Positions 8,411-16,151 of a DNA stretch of 64,000 nt are shown one piece after another (within the stretch, counting starts at the first letter, position 1; every line of letters begins with the position of its first letter). The stretch covers positions 89,278 through 153,277 of the forward strand of contig JAGXNO010000001.1 of NCBI GenBank assembly GCA_019894975.1. The letters run 5' to 3'. The stretch is from Promethearchaeota archaeon. GTDB taxonomy: Archaea > Asgardarchaeota > Lokiarchaeia > Sigyniarchaeales > SOKP01. The notes under the pieces are model-generated. The model did no database searches, was not told where the DNA came from, and saw only the letters and a list, made by a program, of their open reading frames with translations. Made by a program: the position numbers and the translations under genes.

Positions 8411-9442
8411 ATGTATTATCTGCCAACAACAATCATTTTTATTACCTATTCAATTTTAACGCTAATTTATTCTCTTAAGAATAGGCAGATCAAGAAGAAA
8501 AATCATATATTTATAAATGAGATTTTACTTGCTGCATTATTTTTAGTAGCGGGGGTTTTATTTCCTTTTTTGTATCAGTCTCAATCTCCTGATTTAAGTC
8601 GAAACTCGCTAAATTATATGTGGTTATTTACATCAACCATTCTTATATTAGAATTGGGAATATGGGTCGTTATGCTAGGTTACAATGGAAGAATTTCAAA
8701 AAAAAATCCTGAAATTATGGCAGAAAGAGACTATAAAAAATTTTGTGAAGAATTTGATAAAAACTGGGTTGATGATTTGAGAAGTGAAGCTGGGAGAAAA
8801 CTTTTACATCTATTTGCATGTTTCGTGATCTTCTTCTTCTGGACTCTAGGGCTTATCCTAGAAGATATTGGAATTCTACCCCAATGGGGTTTAGATAACT
8901 ATAGTTTCTCATATTGGCTAACAATTACTGTTGGTTTTGGATTTGTAATCATGGTTCAAATAGGAGATCTGGCACGACTGAATAAATTCTACTTACTTCC
9001 TAAATGGAGTAAACGATGGTATAAATCTATGCGCCAAGAAGAGCAATTTACATTTGTTGCTTCCACACCTTTGGTATTATCGTTTATACCATTTCTATTT
9101 GCGCCTTTTCCGATTTTTGGGGCTGTAGTCTTAATAACAACAGGAGCAGATGCAGTCGCTTGCATAATTGGGAAAAAATATGGAAAGTATAGTCTTAGAA
9201 AAAACTCAAATAAGACAATTGAAGGTTTTATTGCAGGTGGCGTTTCAACATTTCTAATTGTTATTATTATTTTGACTCTATATCATCCATGGATGCCAGT
9301 GAGCATATCAAAAATATTCATAATGGCATCCGTTGCCACAATTTTATTCTTAATGGTTGATAGATTTGTCAGGAATATATCAGATAATATTTTGAATCCT
9401 TTAATGACAGGATTTGGTATCTGGATTATTCTATTTCTTTAA
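8411..9442 (+). CDS. Dolichol/phytol kinase-like membrane protein (copy 2)
   Basis: The 343-residue membrane protein is a diverged paralogue of the preceding gene. It has the same order of features: early helices, a charged loop ending in EAGRKLLHLFACFVIFFF (R-K-x-x-H) and, near residue 240, TTGADAVACIIGKKYGK followed by NKTIEGFIAGG. This copy keeps the more canonical D-A-x-A motif of SEC59/CdsA-like enzymes, whereas copy 1 has SDLMTS. The C-terminal NILNPLMTGFGIW matches the NLtiPl block of the family. A CTP-dependent polyprenol kinase role is likely. The tandem pair may be two enzymes of one salvage route or a heterodimer. Confidence 0.78.
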   Translation: MYYLPTTIIFITYSILTLIYSLKNRQIKKKNHIFINEILLAALFLVAGVLFPFLYQSQSPDLSRNSLNYMWLFTSTILILELGIWVVMLGYNGRISKKNPEIMAERDYKKFCEEFDKNWVDDLRSEAGRKLLHLFACFVIFFFWTLGLILEDIGILPQWGLDNYSFSYWLTITVGFGFVIMVQIGDLARLNKFYLLPKWSKRWYKSMRQEEQFTFVASTPLVLSFIPFLFAPFPIFGAVVLITTGADAVACIIGKKYGKYSLRKNSNKTIEGFIAGGVSTFLIVIIILTLYHPWMPVSISKIFIMASVATILFLMVDRFVRNISDNILNPLMTGFGIWIILFL

Positions 9443-9452
9443 AATAAAGGCT

Positions 9453-9743
9453 TTATCCACCAAAATAAATATAGATAAAAACAATTTGATCTCCATCTTT
9501 TAATCTTGTTTCTAAGAACTTATCATGCTGGTAACTCCTTCCATTAATAATAATAGATAAAAACTTACTAAAGACTCCTTTATTTCCTTTTTCCCAGACT
9601 AATTCAGTAAATCTCTCACCATACTTCTGCCCAAAAAACTCAATTAGCTCAGCTAAAGTAAGTTCTTTTTCAAAATCAAATATTTCGTTTATGGTTTTAG
9701 TTACTTCATTAAACGGTGGAGAAAATTCCAAGTGTAATTTCAT
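9453..9743 (-). CDS. MoaD/ThiS-type ubiquitin-like protein
   Basis: The 96-residue protein has a beta-grasp pattern: an opening strand KLHLEFSPPF, the helix LTLAELIEFFGQKYGERF, and the ending LKDGDQIVFIYIYFGG. The terminal Gly-Gly and the preceding DGD.v.f block are diagnostic for MoaD, ThiS and archaeal SAMP proteins. These are adenylated by an E1-like enzyme and act as sulfur carriers or protein modifiers. No E1, MoaE or MoeB gene is nearby, so molybdopterin, thiolation and ubiquitin-like roles stay open. It is convergent with the kinase-like gene, 10 bp apart. Confidence 0.85.
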   Translation of the reverse strand: MKLHLEFSPPFNEVTKTINEIFDFEKELTLAELIEFFGQKYGERFTELVWEKGNKGVFSKFLSIIINGRSYQHDKFLETRLKDGDQIVFIYIYFGG

Positions 9744-9859
9744 AGTCTAATTAAACCTAAGAGTTTAATTATGTTAATAATTTAAAATAAAGTTATTAAT
9801 AAAAATTTGACGTTAATACAAAATAAAAAAAAGAAAACTAAGTTAATTGTTGTATTTAA

Positions 9860-10030
9860 TCAATCATCGTCGCCGGCTTCTTTAACTGCCTTTTCGAACC
9901 CTTTCTTAACACTACCTTTCTTGATTCCTTTTTTTACGCCTTTTCCTAAAGCTTCAGAACCTGTAACATTTTCCACAATTCCCCCAGCAGCTTTAGCGAC
10001 GCCCTTCTTTAATTTCTTTAATGCACCCAT
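9860..10030 (-). CDS. Tiny Lys/Gly/Ala-rich protein (56 aa)
   Basis: A 57-codon frame on the minus strand starts at ATG (10028-10030) and stops at TGA (9860-9862). It is preceded by GAGAGTGAT, close to the archaeal Shine-Dalgarno consensus. The product is very basic with an acidic tail: the start MGALKKLKKGVAKAAGGIVE and the middle GKGVKKGIKKGSVKKGF suggest two amphipathic helices. No Cys or signal peptide is present. A longer frame on the opposite strand (9807-10052) is Pro/Phe-rich and looks like a shadow. Possible roles are DNA or membrane binding; nothing identifies one. Confidence 0.6.
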   Translation of the reverse strand: MGALKKLKKGVAKAAGGIVENVTGSEALGKGVKKGIKKGSVKKGFEKAVKEAGDDD

Positions 10031-10288
10031 AAATATCACTCTCTTTCATTAAATGTATTGTTTTAAATCTGTAGTATATTCTTACATTATCATAATGTAA
10101 ATATGGGTTTAATAAATGTTGTGGGAGACTTGAAGTATATTTGAACTGAGATATTCTAGACTTTTAGAATTAAAAATTTATTTTACCCCATGGAATTTTA
10201 TTAATTTTTTAACAATTATATTCTAATATTGTTATTACATATCAATATCAGTTTAACTAGTTAAAAAAATTGAGTAGATTTAATTAAA

Positions 10289-11290
10289 ATGGCTAAAGTT
10301 ATTTTTATTTCCAAAAAAGATGTCAGAGATGCTTGGTTATCTGCCGTTGGTCAAGTTTTGTATCATGGAGATGATATAAAGACTGAATATGACAAAAAAG
10401 AGGATCCTCCTTCTAAGGACGCTACGGTATTAATTGAAATTAAAGAACCGTTTAGCAATCCTATTAAGCGTAAAGATAAAATCATGAAGATTAGATCTAA
10501 ATTCGGAATTTCCTATGAAGTATATGGTTGCATGGCTGATACCTACTTAATTGGTTCTATTCAGAGCGGTTATATTGAAGAAATTATGGAGGGTGTAAAT
10601 GATCATTTATTACATGACTCCGGGGTAAGTTTTCCATATTCTTATCATGACAGAATATTTAATTATGCTCCGTATTCTCTTGAGGATTCTATACATATAA
10701 ATTATGATTTAGAACCTGTTAATACTGATTTTGTAAAATCTCATGAAAAATTATTGAAAGCAGAGAAAATCAGCAGTACAACTGATTCTACTATTTGGAA
10801 GCTAAGTAATGGGATTGAATTTGATTTAGACAAAACAATCTCAGAGCAAATTGCTGTTGATAAAGTTCCAATTGCTGCATTATTGTTCCCAAGAATCAAC
10901 CAAATGGAGTATATAATCCAAAAATTAAAAGAAACACCATATTCACGCAGAGCACAAGCAATAACTTGGCGTCCATTAGTTGATCCTTATCATGAGGATC
11001 CTCCATGTCTTCAGAGGATTTTCATGCGAATTAAGGAAGGAAAATTGTTGATGCAAACAACATGGAGGAGTCGTGATCTCTTTCGAGCATGGGAGGCAAA
11101 CGTAAACGGTATGATACGAATTCAAAAGAGCATTGCAGATAAATTAAATGTTGAAGTGGGACACTATTTAGATTTCAGCAATTCTCTTCATATCTATGGC
11201 AGTACTATTGCAGAAGTTAAGGATATGTTCCAGCGCATGAAAGTCAGAGGGGAAGAATTTCCTGAAGAAATTGCTAATTTAATAGAATAA
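10289..11290 (+). CDS. thyA: Thymidylate synthase (ThyA family)
   Basis: The 333-residue protein has the ThyA catalytic half. SRRAQAITWRPLVDPY begins the block at residue 219, EDPPC supplies the nucleophile Cys240, and TTWRSRDLFRAW contains the phosphate-binding arginine with RSxD. FSNSLHIYGST corresponds to the conserved H-x-Y that contacts dUMP. It methylates dUMP to dTMP with a reduced folate or folate analogue. The first 190 residues are longer and less conserved than in bacterial enzymes, as expected for archaeal ThyA. The gene stands alone and is convergent with the TatD-like gene. Confidence 0.85.
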   Translation: MAKVIFISKKDVRDAWLSAVGQVLYHGDDIKTEYDKKEDPPSKDATVLIEIKEPFSNPIKRKDKIMKIRSKFGISYEVYGCMADTYLIGSIQSGYIEEIMEGVNDHLLHDSGVSFPYSYHDRIFNYAPYSLEDSIHINYDLEPVNTDFVKSHEKLLKAEKISSTTDSTIWKLSNGIEFDLDKTISEQIAVDKVPIAALLFPRINQMEYIIQKLKETPYSRRAQAITWRPLVDPYHEDPPCLQRIFMRIKEGKLLMQTTWRSRDLFRAWEANVNGMIRIQKSIADKLNVEVGHYLDFSNSLHIYGSTIAEVKDMFQRMKVRGEEFPEEIANLIE

Positions 11291-11300
11291 ATCCAATTCA

Positions 11301-12056
11301 TTAGAAGATACGTGGAAAGATTTCTTTTGTATTCTCATAAAGTTGATTTTCTAATTTATCAATAGGAATATTTTTTAAATTAGATATAGTATCTAAGACA
11401 TCCTTAATCATTGCAGGAGTTCCGTCTTTTCCTGAATATTTCACTGGTCCATCACTTTCAAGTAGGAGATGTTCTATATCAACTGTTAATACCGTTTTTT
11501 TTACTGCTGGTGAATAGCTAATTGCTGGGGTAATTGAGAAAAAATAACCTCTATCAATTCCTAAATTTAAAAATTCTTCTGGTCCTGAATACCAATGAAC
11601 ATTAACATTAGGTAAGTTAAAAGAGGGAAGCATATCAAATATTATTTTTTCGCCCCCTTTTGTATGTAGATTCACAGGTAACTCTAACTCCTGAGCAAGT
11701 GTTAACATTTGTTCAAAAATATTTGTTTGAAGTGGGTATAACTCTTTTTCCTTTACAAAATGATGATCTAAACCAATTTCACCAATTGCACAGATATTAT
11801 TTCTATTAGCTCTTATTAATTTGATAACAGATTCTAATTGATTTTCAATATCTTTATTCATCTTTACTTCTTCAGGATGAATTCCTAAGGCAGGATATAT
11901 TTCATCGTATCGCTCTGATATTTCCAATATTCTTCCAATGCTTACAGCACTCATTCCAACTGCAATTATCTTTTCAACCCCTACGTTCTTAGCCTCTATA
12001 ATGACTTGATCTAGAGCTAAGTAAAGATTTGCGTGGCAGTGAATATCAATTAGAAT
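11301..12056 (-). CDS. TatD-family metal-dependent hydrolase (ATT start)
   Basis: The 251-residue protein shows all TatD metal ligands only if translation begins at ATT (12054-12056). The frame then opens LIDIHCHANL, whose H6-x-H8 is the family hallmark. Further ligands follow: Glu in AIGEIGLDHHF, His in PVNLHTKGG, His in NVHWYSG and Asp in LLLESDGP. The first ATG in frame is 34 codons later and would delete the HxH motif; an in-frame TAA lies two codons upstream of the ATT. GAGGTG is placed six bases before ATT, good Shine-Dalgarno spacing. TatD enzymes are 3'-5' DNases or related metal-dependent hydrolases. The non-AUG start is an inference. Confidence 0.85.
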   Translation of the reverse strand: MLIDIHCHANLYLALDQVIIEAKNVGVEKIIAVGMSAVSIGRILEISERYDEIYPALGIHPEEVKMNKDIENQLESVIKLIRANRNNICAIGEIGLDHHFVKEKELYPLQTNIFEQMLTLAQELELPVNLHTKGGEKIIFDMLPSFNLPNVNVHWYSGPEEFLNLGIDRGYFFSITPAISYSPAVKKTVLTVDIEHLLLESDGPVKYSGKDGTPAMIKDVLDTISNLKNIPIDKLENQLYENTKEIFPRIF

Positions 12057-12104
12057 TTTTTACACCTCTAATAAAATAATATAGGAATAAAGAAATATTA
12101 TAGT

Positions 12105-12443
12105 TTACATGGAATTAATTTGTTCACGAATGAGAGCGATCTTCTTAACTAATTCAAACTTCTTTCTCCTATTATAATCAGATGAATCTAAATGATCTTG
12201 AAGAGTTATTAACTCCTTTAATAAGTATTTTTTTAAATCTTCTTTAGTGAAATGTCCAATATGCTCTGGGAGAGGTTCAATTTTGGCTGCTCTCTTTATT
12301 CTTAAGTCAGAAATTGCTTTCGCTAGTTGGGCTTGAAAGCCGCTAGCCTTACTTGGATCAATATCTCCCAATGTATCTAAAGAAGTTGTTAATCCATCAA
12401 TGAAGGCTTCTAAATCTTCTACTTCAATTGTATCATCAGGCAT
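12105..12443 (-). CDS. Hypothetical helical protein (112 aa)
   Basis: The 112-residue protein is acidic at the N-terminus and strongly helical at the C-terminus (FTKEDLKKYLLKELITLQDH and KKFELVKKIALIREQINSM). No family, membrane segment or metal motif is seen. It sits about 50 bp upstream of the TatD-like gene on the same strand, so cotranscription is possible. The linker PLPEHIGHFTKEDLKK may separate two small helical domains. Confidence 0.6.
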   Translation of the reverse strand: MPDDTIEVEDLEAFIDGLTTSLDTLGDIDPSKASGFQAQLAKAISDLRIKRAAKIEPLPEHIGHFTKEDLKKYLLKELITLQDHLDSSDYNRRKKFELVKKIALIREQINSM

Positions 12444-12560
12444 TGGAAAACTTGGAAAAATTAAATGTCTCTTTTTTTAAATTCTAGAAACAACTTAGAT
12501 ATTTATTATTGATTATTCTACTTTAACCTAAATGTAAATTACTAATCCTCAAGCTACGTT

Positions 12561-13181
12561 TTATCTTCTTTTTCTTAATTTTGGAATTAACATCGGAACA
12601 GAATTTTTATAATTTTCAAATTTTTTACCGAATTCTTTTAATAATTCCTTTTCCTCTTTCCACGATAAAAGATAAACTATTAACATTATTATAGGAGTTG
12701 CTAAGATAGAATATAAGGAGGAAAGTAGAATAGAGATTCCTATATGCGATAAAATTGCTCCGAAATATTGTGGATGTCTAATCCGAGAATAGATTCCATT
12801 ACTAATAACTTCTTCAGGTCTGTGTGTTTCCGCTACCTTTAAGGTTGTTTCCTTTACCCCTACAATTCCAAACCAAGCACCAATAAATATAATTGGTATT
12901 GATATTATTAGATGCAATACTGAAATTGAAAAACTGAAAAACAATATGAAATCTAAGCTAGCAGAGATTTTGGGGATGGTAAACTTAGGTTGAGGTGAAA
13001 TCCATATACCAAAAAGAAATAAAAAAAACCCCCATCCTGAAATTAATCCAAAAATAGTGGTTAATTTCTTTCCCTTCTGTTGTCCATATCGATCCTGGAG
13101 TTTTATGTGTTCTAATGACCAGAAATAGAAAGGTATAATTGAAATTAATCCAATAACACTTGTCAGGAACATGAAGTACAT
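12561..13181 (-). CDS. ICMT/PEMT-like membrane methyltransferase
   Basis: The 206-residue protein has about five membrane helices. The C-terminal third holds ISNGIYSRIRHPQYFGAIL, with the R-H-P-x-Y motif, followed by two hydrophobic helices and the EEKELLKEFGKKFENYKNSV ending. This is the SAM-binding layout of isoprenylcysteine carboxyl methyltransferases and phospholipid methyltransferases. The substrate could be a prenylated protein, lipid or small isoprenoid; it is not shown by the sequence. The gene stands alone, with a divergent CoA-transferase fusion 130 bp away. Confidence 0.8.
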   Translation of the reverse strand: MYFMFLTSVIGLISIIPFYFWSLEHIKLQDRYGQQKGKKLTTIFGLISGWGFFLFLFGIWISPQPKFTIPKISASLDFILFFSFSISVLHLIISIPIIFIGAWFGIVGVKETTLKVAETHRPEEVISNGIYSRIRHPQYFGAILSHIGISILLSSLYSILATPIIMLIVYLLSWKEEKELLKEFGKKFENYKNSVPMLIPKLRKRR

Positions 13182-13311
13182 GTAAGATTTCCTCTTTGGA
13201 AAAAAAAGTTTTGTATATATAAGGATATTAACTTACGAATACCTATAATTATATTTAAAATCCCTTCATAACTAAATTTAGTGTAATTAAAACTAATAAT
13301 AGGAGAAAATA

Positions 13312-15222
13312 ATGCATACTATTTCAGATACAGAACTCTCTCAATTATTGAGAAAATACCAAAAGAAGCAAGTAACTATCGATGACGCTATAAAAAAATT
13401 CATACAACCCGGAAATAGAATTTTTATTGATTCAGGCTGCTCGGAACCTATAGATCTAACTAAAAAGTTGATTGAGCTTGGACTAAAGCTTCCAGATGTA
13501 GAAATCTTACATTTTCTTAGCTTGAGTGATCTTGATTATTATAAAACTGTTGGGGGGATAGAAGATTTATTTAGACATAATGCTTTATTCATTGGAAAAT
13601 CACTTCGTAAGTATATAAGAGAAGGTCAGGCAGACTACACACCAATACTACTTTCGGAAATCCCAAGGTTATTTAAATCGGGCAAGATGCATTTGGATAC
13701 GGCTTTAATTCAAGTGAGTCCCCCTGATAAATATGGATACTGTAGTTTTGGTATAAATGTAGATATTGTAAAACCAATAGCCGAAGTAGCTAATTGTGTA
13801 ATTGCTGAGATAAATCCAAAAATGCCGCGGACCTGGGGAGATTCTTTTATTCACATGGATGAAATTGATGCCTTTGTTATTTCAAATCACGACTTAATTG
13901 AATACAGTTACGGAAAACCTGATAAAACAGCAAATGATATTGCGAAATATGTAGCGTCTTTAATAGAAAACGAATCAACAATTCAAATGGGGATAGGAAT
14001 AATCCCTAACGCTGTTACTGATGCACTCCATGAAAAAAAGGATTTGGGTGTTCATAGTGAAGTATTTTCGGATGGGATCGTCGATCTTGTTGAACAAGGT
14101 GTCATTACATGTAAGAAGAAAACAATACATAAAGATAAGATTATATGTTCGTTTGTTATGGGCTCAAAGAGACTATATGATTTTGTAAACGATAATCCTA
14201 TGGTGGAATTTCACCCAAGCGATTATACCAATGATCCCTTTATTATCAGCCAGAACAAAAGGCAGGTTGCAATAAATGCTGCACTTTCAGTAGATCTAAC
14301 AGGACAAGTGAATTCAGATTCTATTGGATATAAATTTTATAGCGGAATTGGGGGACAGGTTGACTTTGTCCGAGGTGCTGCTCGTGCAAAGTATGGTAAA
14401 CCAATAATGGTAATACCATCAACAGCAACATTAAAAGATGGAACAGTTGTTTCTCGGATAGTACCATATCTTCAACCAGGATCGGGAGTAGTAATTACAA
14501 GAGGGGATGTACATTATGTTGTTTCCGAATGGGGTATCGCATATTTATATGGGAAATCTATACGTGAAAGAGTTCTTCAAATGATAAATATTGCGCATCC
14601 TGATTTCAGAGAAGAACTTCTAGAACAGGCAAAAAAATGGAATTATGTGTACTCAGATCAAAAATTACCTGTCTCTATTGATGGTAGAATTTCCATATAT
14701 CCTCAAAAATATGAGATTATGATAACTTTGAAAAATGAGAAAGTAATAAAAATCCGACCAGTGAAACCCACTGATGAGAGAATGATCCAAGAGTTACATT
14801 ATTCTCTTGACGATAGGGATAGGTACCGGCGTTTTTTTACTCCTATGAAGGACTTTCGTCATAAGAAAATTGCCCCAATGGTGAATATTGATTATTCTAC
14901 TGATATGATATTAGTTGCTGTCGATAGTGAGAATGGAGAAGAAAAGATTATTGCGATGGGTGGTTTTTTTAAGACAGGTCAACCTTCTTTAGCAGAATTA
15001 TTATTTGTAGTTCATAAAGATTGGCGAGGATTAGGATTAACAAGATTCTTATTACCGTTTCTTGTTCAAATTGGACGAGAACTTAATTATAAGAGTTTAG
15101 GGGGTTCAATGTTACTTGAAAACAAGGCGATGATTCATGTTATTAACACTTCTGGATATGAAATAAAACTCAGAAGAATTGAGAGTGGTGTAACTGAATT
15201 TATTTTTGACATTTCAAAATGA
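13312..15222 (+). CDS. Acyl-CoA hydrolase/CoA-transferase fused to GNAT domain
   Basis: The 636-residue protein joins two modules. Residues 1 to about 450 are an acetyl-CoA hydrolase/4-hydroxybutyrate CoA-transferase: IQMGIGIIPNAVTDAL and LGVHSEVFSDGIVDLVE carry the Gly-rich loop and probable Glu nucleophile, and YSGIGGQVDFVRGAAR and SEWGIAYLYGKSIRERV are conserved C-terminal blocks. Residues from about 480 form a GNAT acetyltransferase fold, with LLFVVHKDWRGLGLTRFLLP as the acetyl-CoA-binding V-x-x-x-x-R-G-x-G strand-loop. The fusion could let the enzyme move CoA thioesters while modifying a protein or amine, or sense acyl-CoA. A TTAAAACTAATAATAGGAG stretch provides the ribosome site. It is likely cytoplasmic. 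Confidence 0.85.
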   Translation: MHTISDTELSQLLRKYQKKQVTIDDAIKKFIQPGNRIFIDSGCSEPIDLTKKLIELGLKLPDVEILHFLSLSDLDYYKTVGGIEDLFRHNALFIGKSLRKYIREGQADYTPILLSEIPRLFKSGKMHLDTALIQVSPPDKYGYCSFGINVDIVKPIAEVANCVIAEINPKMPRTWGDSFIHMDEIDAFVISNHDLIEYSYGKPDKTANDIAKYVASLIENESTIQMGIGIIPNAVTDALHEKKDLGVHSEVFSDGIVDLVEQGVITCKKKTIHKDKIICSFVMGSKRLYDFVNDNPMVEFHPSDYTNDPFIISQNKRQVAINAALSVDLTGQVNSDSIGYKFYSGIGGQVDFVRGAARAKYGKPIMVIPSTATLKDGTVVSRIVPYLQPGSGVVITRGDVHYVVSEWGIAYLYGKSIRERVLQMINIAHPDFREELLEQAKKWNYVYSDQKLPVSIDGRISIYPQKYEIMITLKNEKVIKIRPVKPTDERMIQELHYSLDDRDRYRRFFTPMKDFRHKKIAPMVNIDYSTDMILVAVDSENGEEKIIAMGGFFKTGQPSLAELLFVVHKDWRGLGLTRFLLPFLVQIGRELNYKSLGGSMLLENKAMIHVINTSGYEIKLRRIESGVTEFIFDISK

Positions 15223-15279
15223 TTCCTGTTATATTTTTACTATGAACAATTTATCTCGATAACATTGCGGTGAATTATA

Positions 15280-16140
15280 ATTCTTATCTCAGAATTCCAT
15301 AACCTATATAATTCTCGCGGTCTTTCACCAGAGGTAGTTTCACAATTCCGAAGTATAATTTATGGCTATTATAAACAGCAAGGTAGAAATTTTCCCTTTA
15401 GAGAAAATATAACTCCTTATAATGTTTTAGTGTCAGAAATCATGTTGCAACAAACTCAGACAGGAAGAGTTTCAGAAAAATTTCTTGCCTTCATTGATAA
15501 ATTCCCAGATTTTCATGCCTTATCAAAAGCTTCACTGGAAGAAGTTCTTAAAACATGGCAAGGTTTAGGTTATAATCGAAGAGCAGTAGCATTAAAAAAA
15601 ATAGCTGAAAATGTAATTACTGATTATAATGGTGTTCTACCAGATTCGATCGAAACATTAAAATCTTTTCCACAGATAGGCCATAATACAGCTTCTTCAA
15701 TCGTTACATTCGCTTTTAATAGACCTACTGTTTTTATTGAAACCAATATAAGAAGAGTATATATCTACTTCTTTTTTCCTGGTAAAATTAGTATAGTCGA
15801 TAAAACGATCGTTCCAATTTTAGAGAAAACTATGGATAGCGAAAACCCTCGAAACTGGTATTATGCTTTAATGGATTATGGTGTGATGTTAAAAAAAACC
15901 TTTCCTGATTTAAACAAACGAAGTGCTCACTATCGGAAACAAGCACCCTTTAAAGGTTCTAATCGAGAAATAAGAGGTAAAATATTGAAAATTCTTATAA
16001 ATAATAAGAATATGAAAAAAAGTGATCTTCTGAAAGAATTAAAAGATATTAGCCCTGAAAAGCTAACACAGATCCTTAATCGATTAGAGAAAGAGAGTTT
16101 CATTAAAAACGAGAGAGGTAACATTCAGATTGTTAAGTAA
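15280..16140 (+). CDS. MutY-like adenine glycosylase without Fe-S cluster (ATT start)
   Basis: The 286-residue protein has a MutY/HhH-GPD core. GRNFPFRENITPYNVLVSEI is followed by MLQQTQTGRV, with the catalytic Glu of S-E-I-M; LKSFPQIGHNTASSIVTFAF is the helix-hairpin-helix; FIETNIRRVY aligns with the Asp-bearing loop (lDgNv.RV) but has Glu. The four cysteines of the 4Fe-4S cluster after ALMDYGVMLK are absent. The family would remove adenine opposite 8-oxoguanine. The N-terminal R-x-P-x-R and Y segments need upstream coding: the best start is ATT 15280, six bases after GCGGTGA. The first usual codon, GTG 15430, cuts away that region. C-terminus is a winged-helix-like tail. Confidence 0.78.
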   Translation: MLISEFHNLYNSRGLSPEVVSQFRSIIYGYYKQQGRNFPFRENITPYNVLVSEIMLQQTQTGRVSEKFLAFIDKFPDFHALSKASLEEVLKTWQGLGYNRRAVALKKIAENVITDYNGVLPDSIETLKSFPQIGHNTASSIVTFAFNRPTVFIETNIRRVYIYFFFPGKISIVDKTIVPILEKTMDSENPRNWYYALMDYGVMLKKTFPDLNKRSAHYRKQAPFKGSNREIRGKILKILINNKNMKKSDLLKELKDISPEKLTQILNRLEKESFIKNERGNIQIVK

Positions 16141-16151
16141 AATACGAATTA

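Noticed and set aside
9807..10052. An 81-codon plus-strand frame rich in Pro and Phe
   Set aside because: Composition is unnatural, and the antisense frame at 9860-10030 has a Shine-Dalgarno site and a protein-like sequence.
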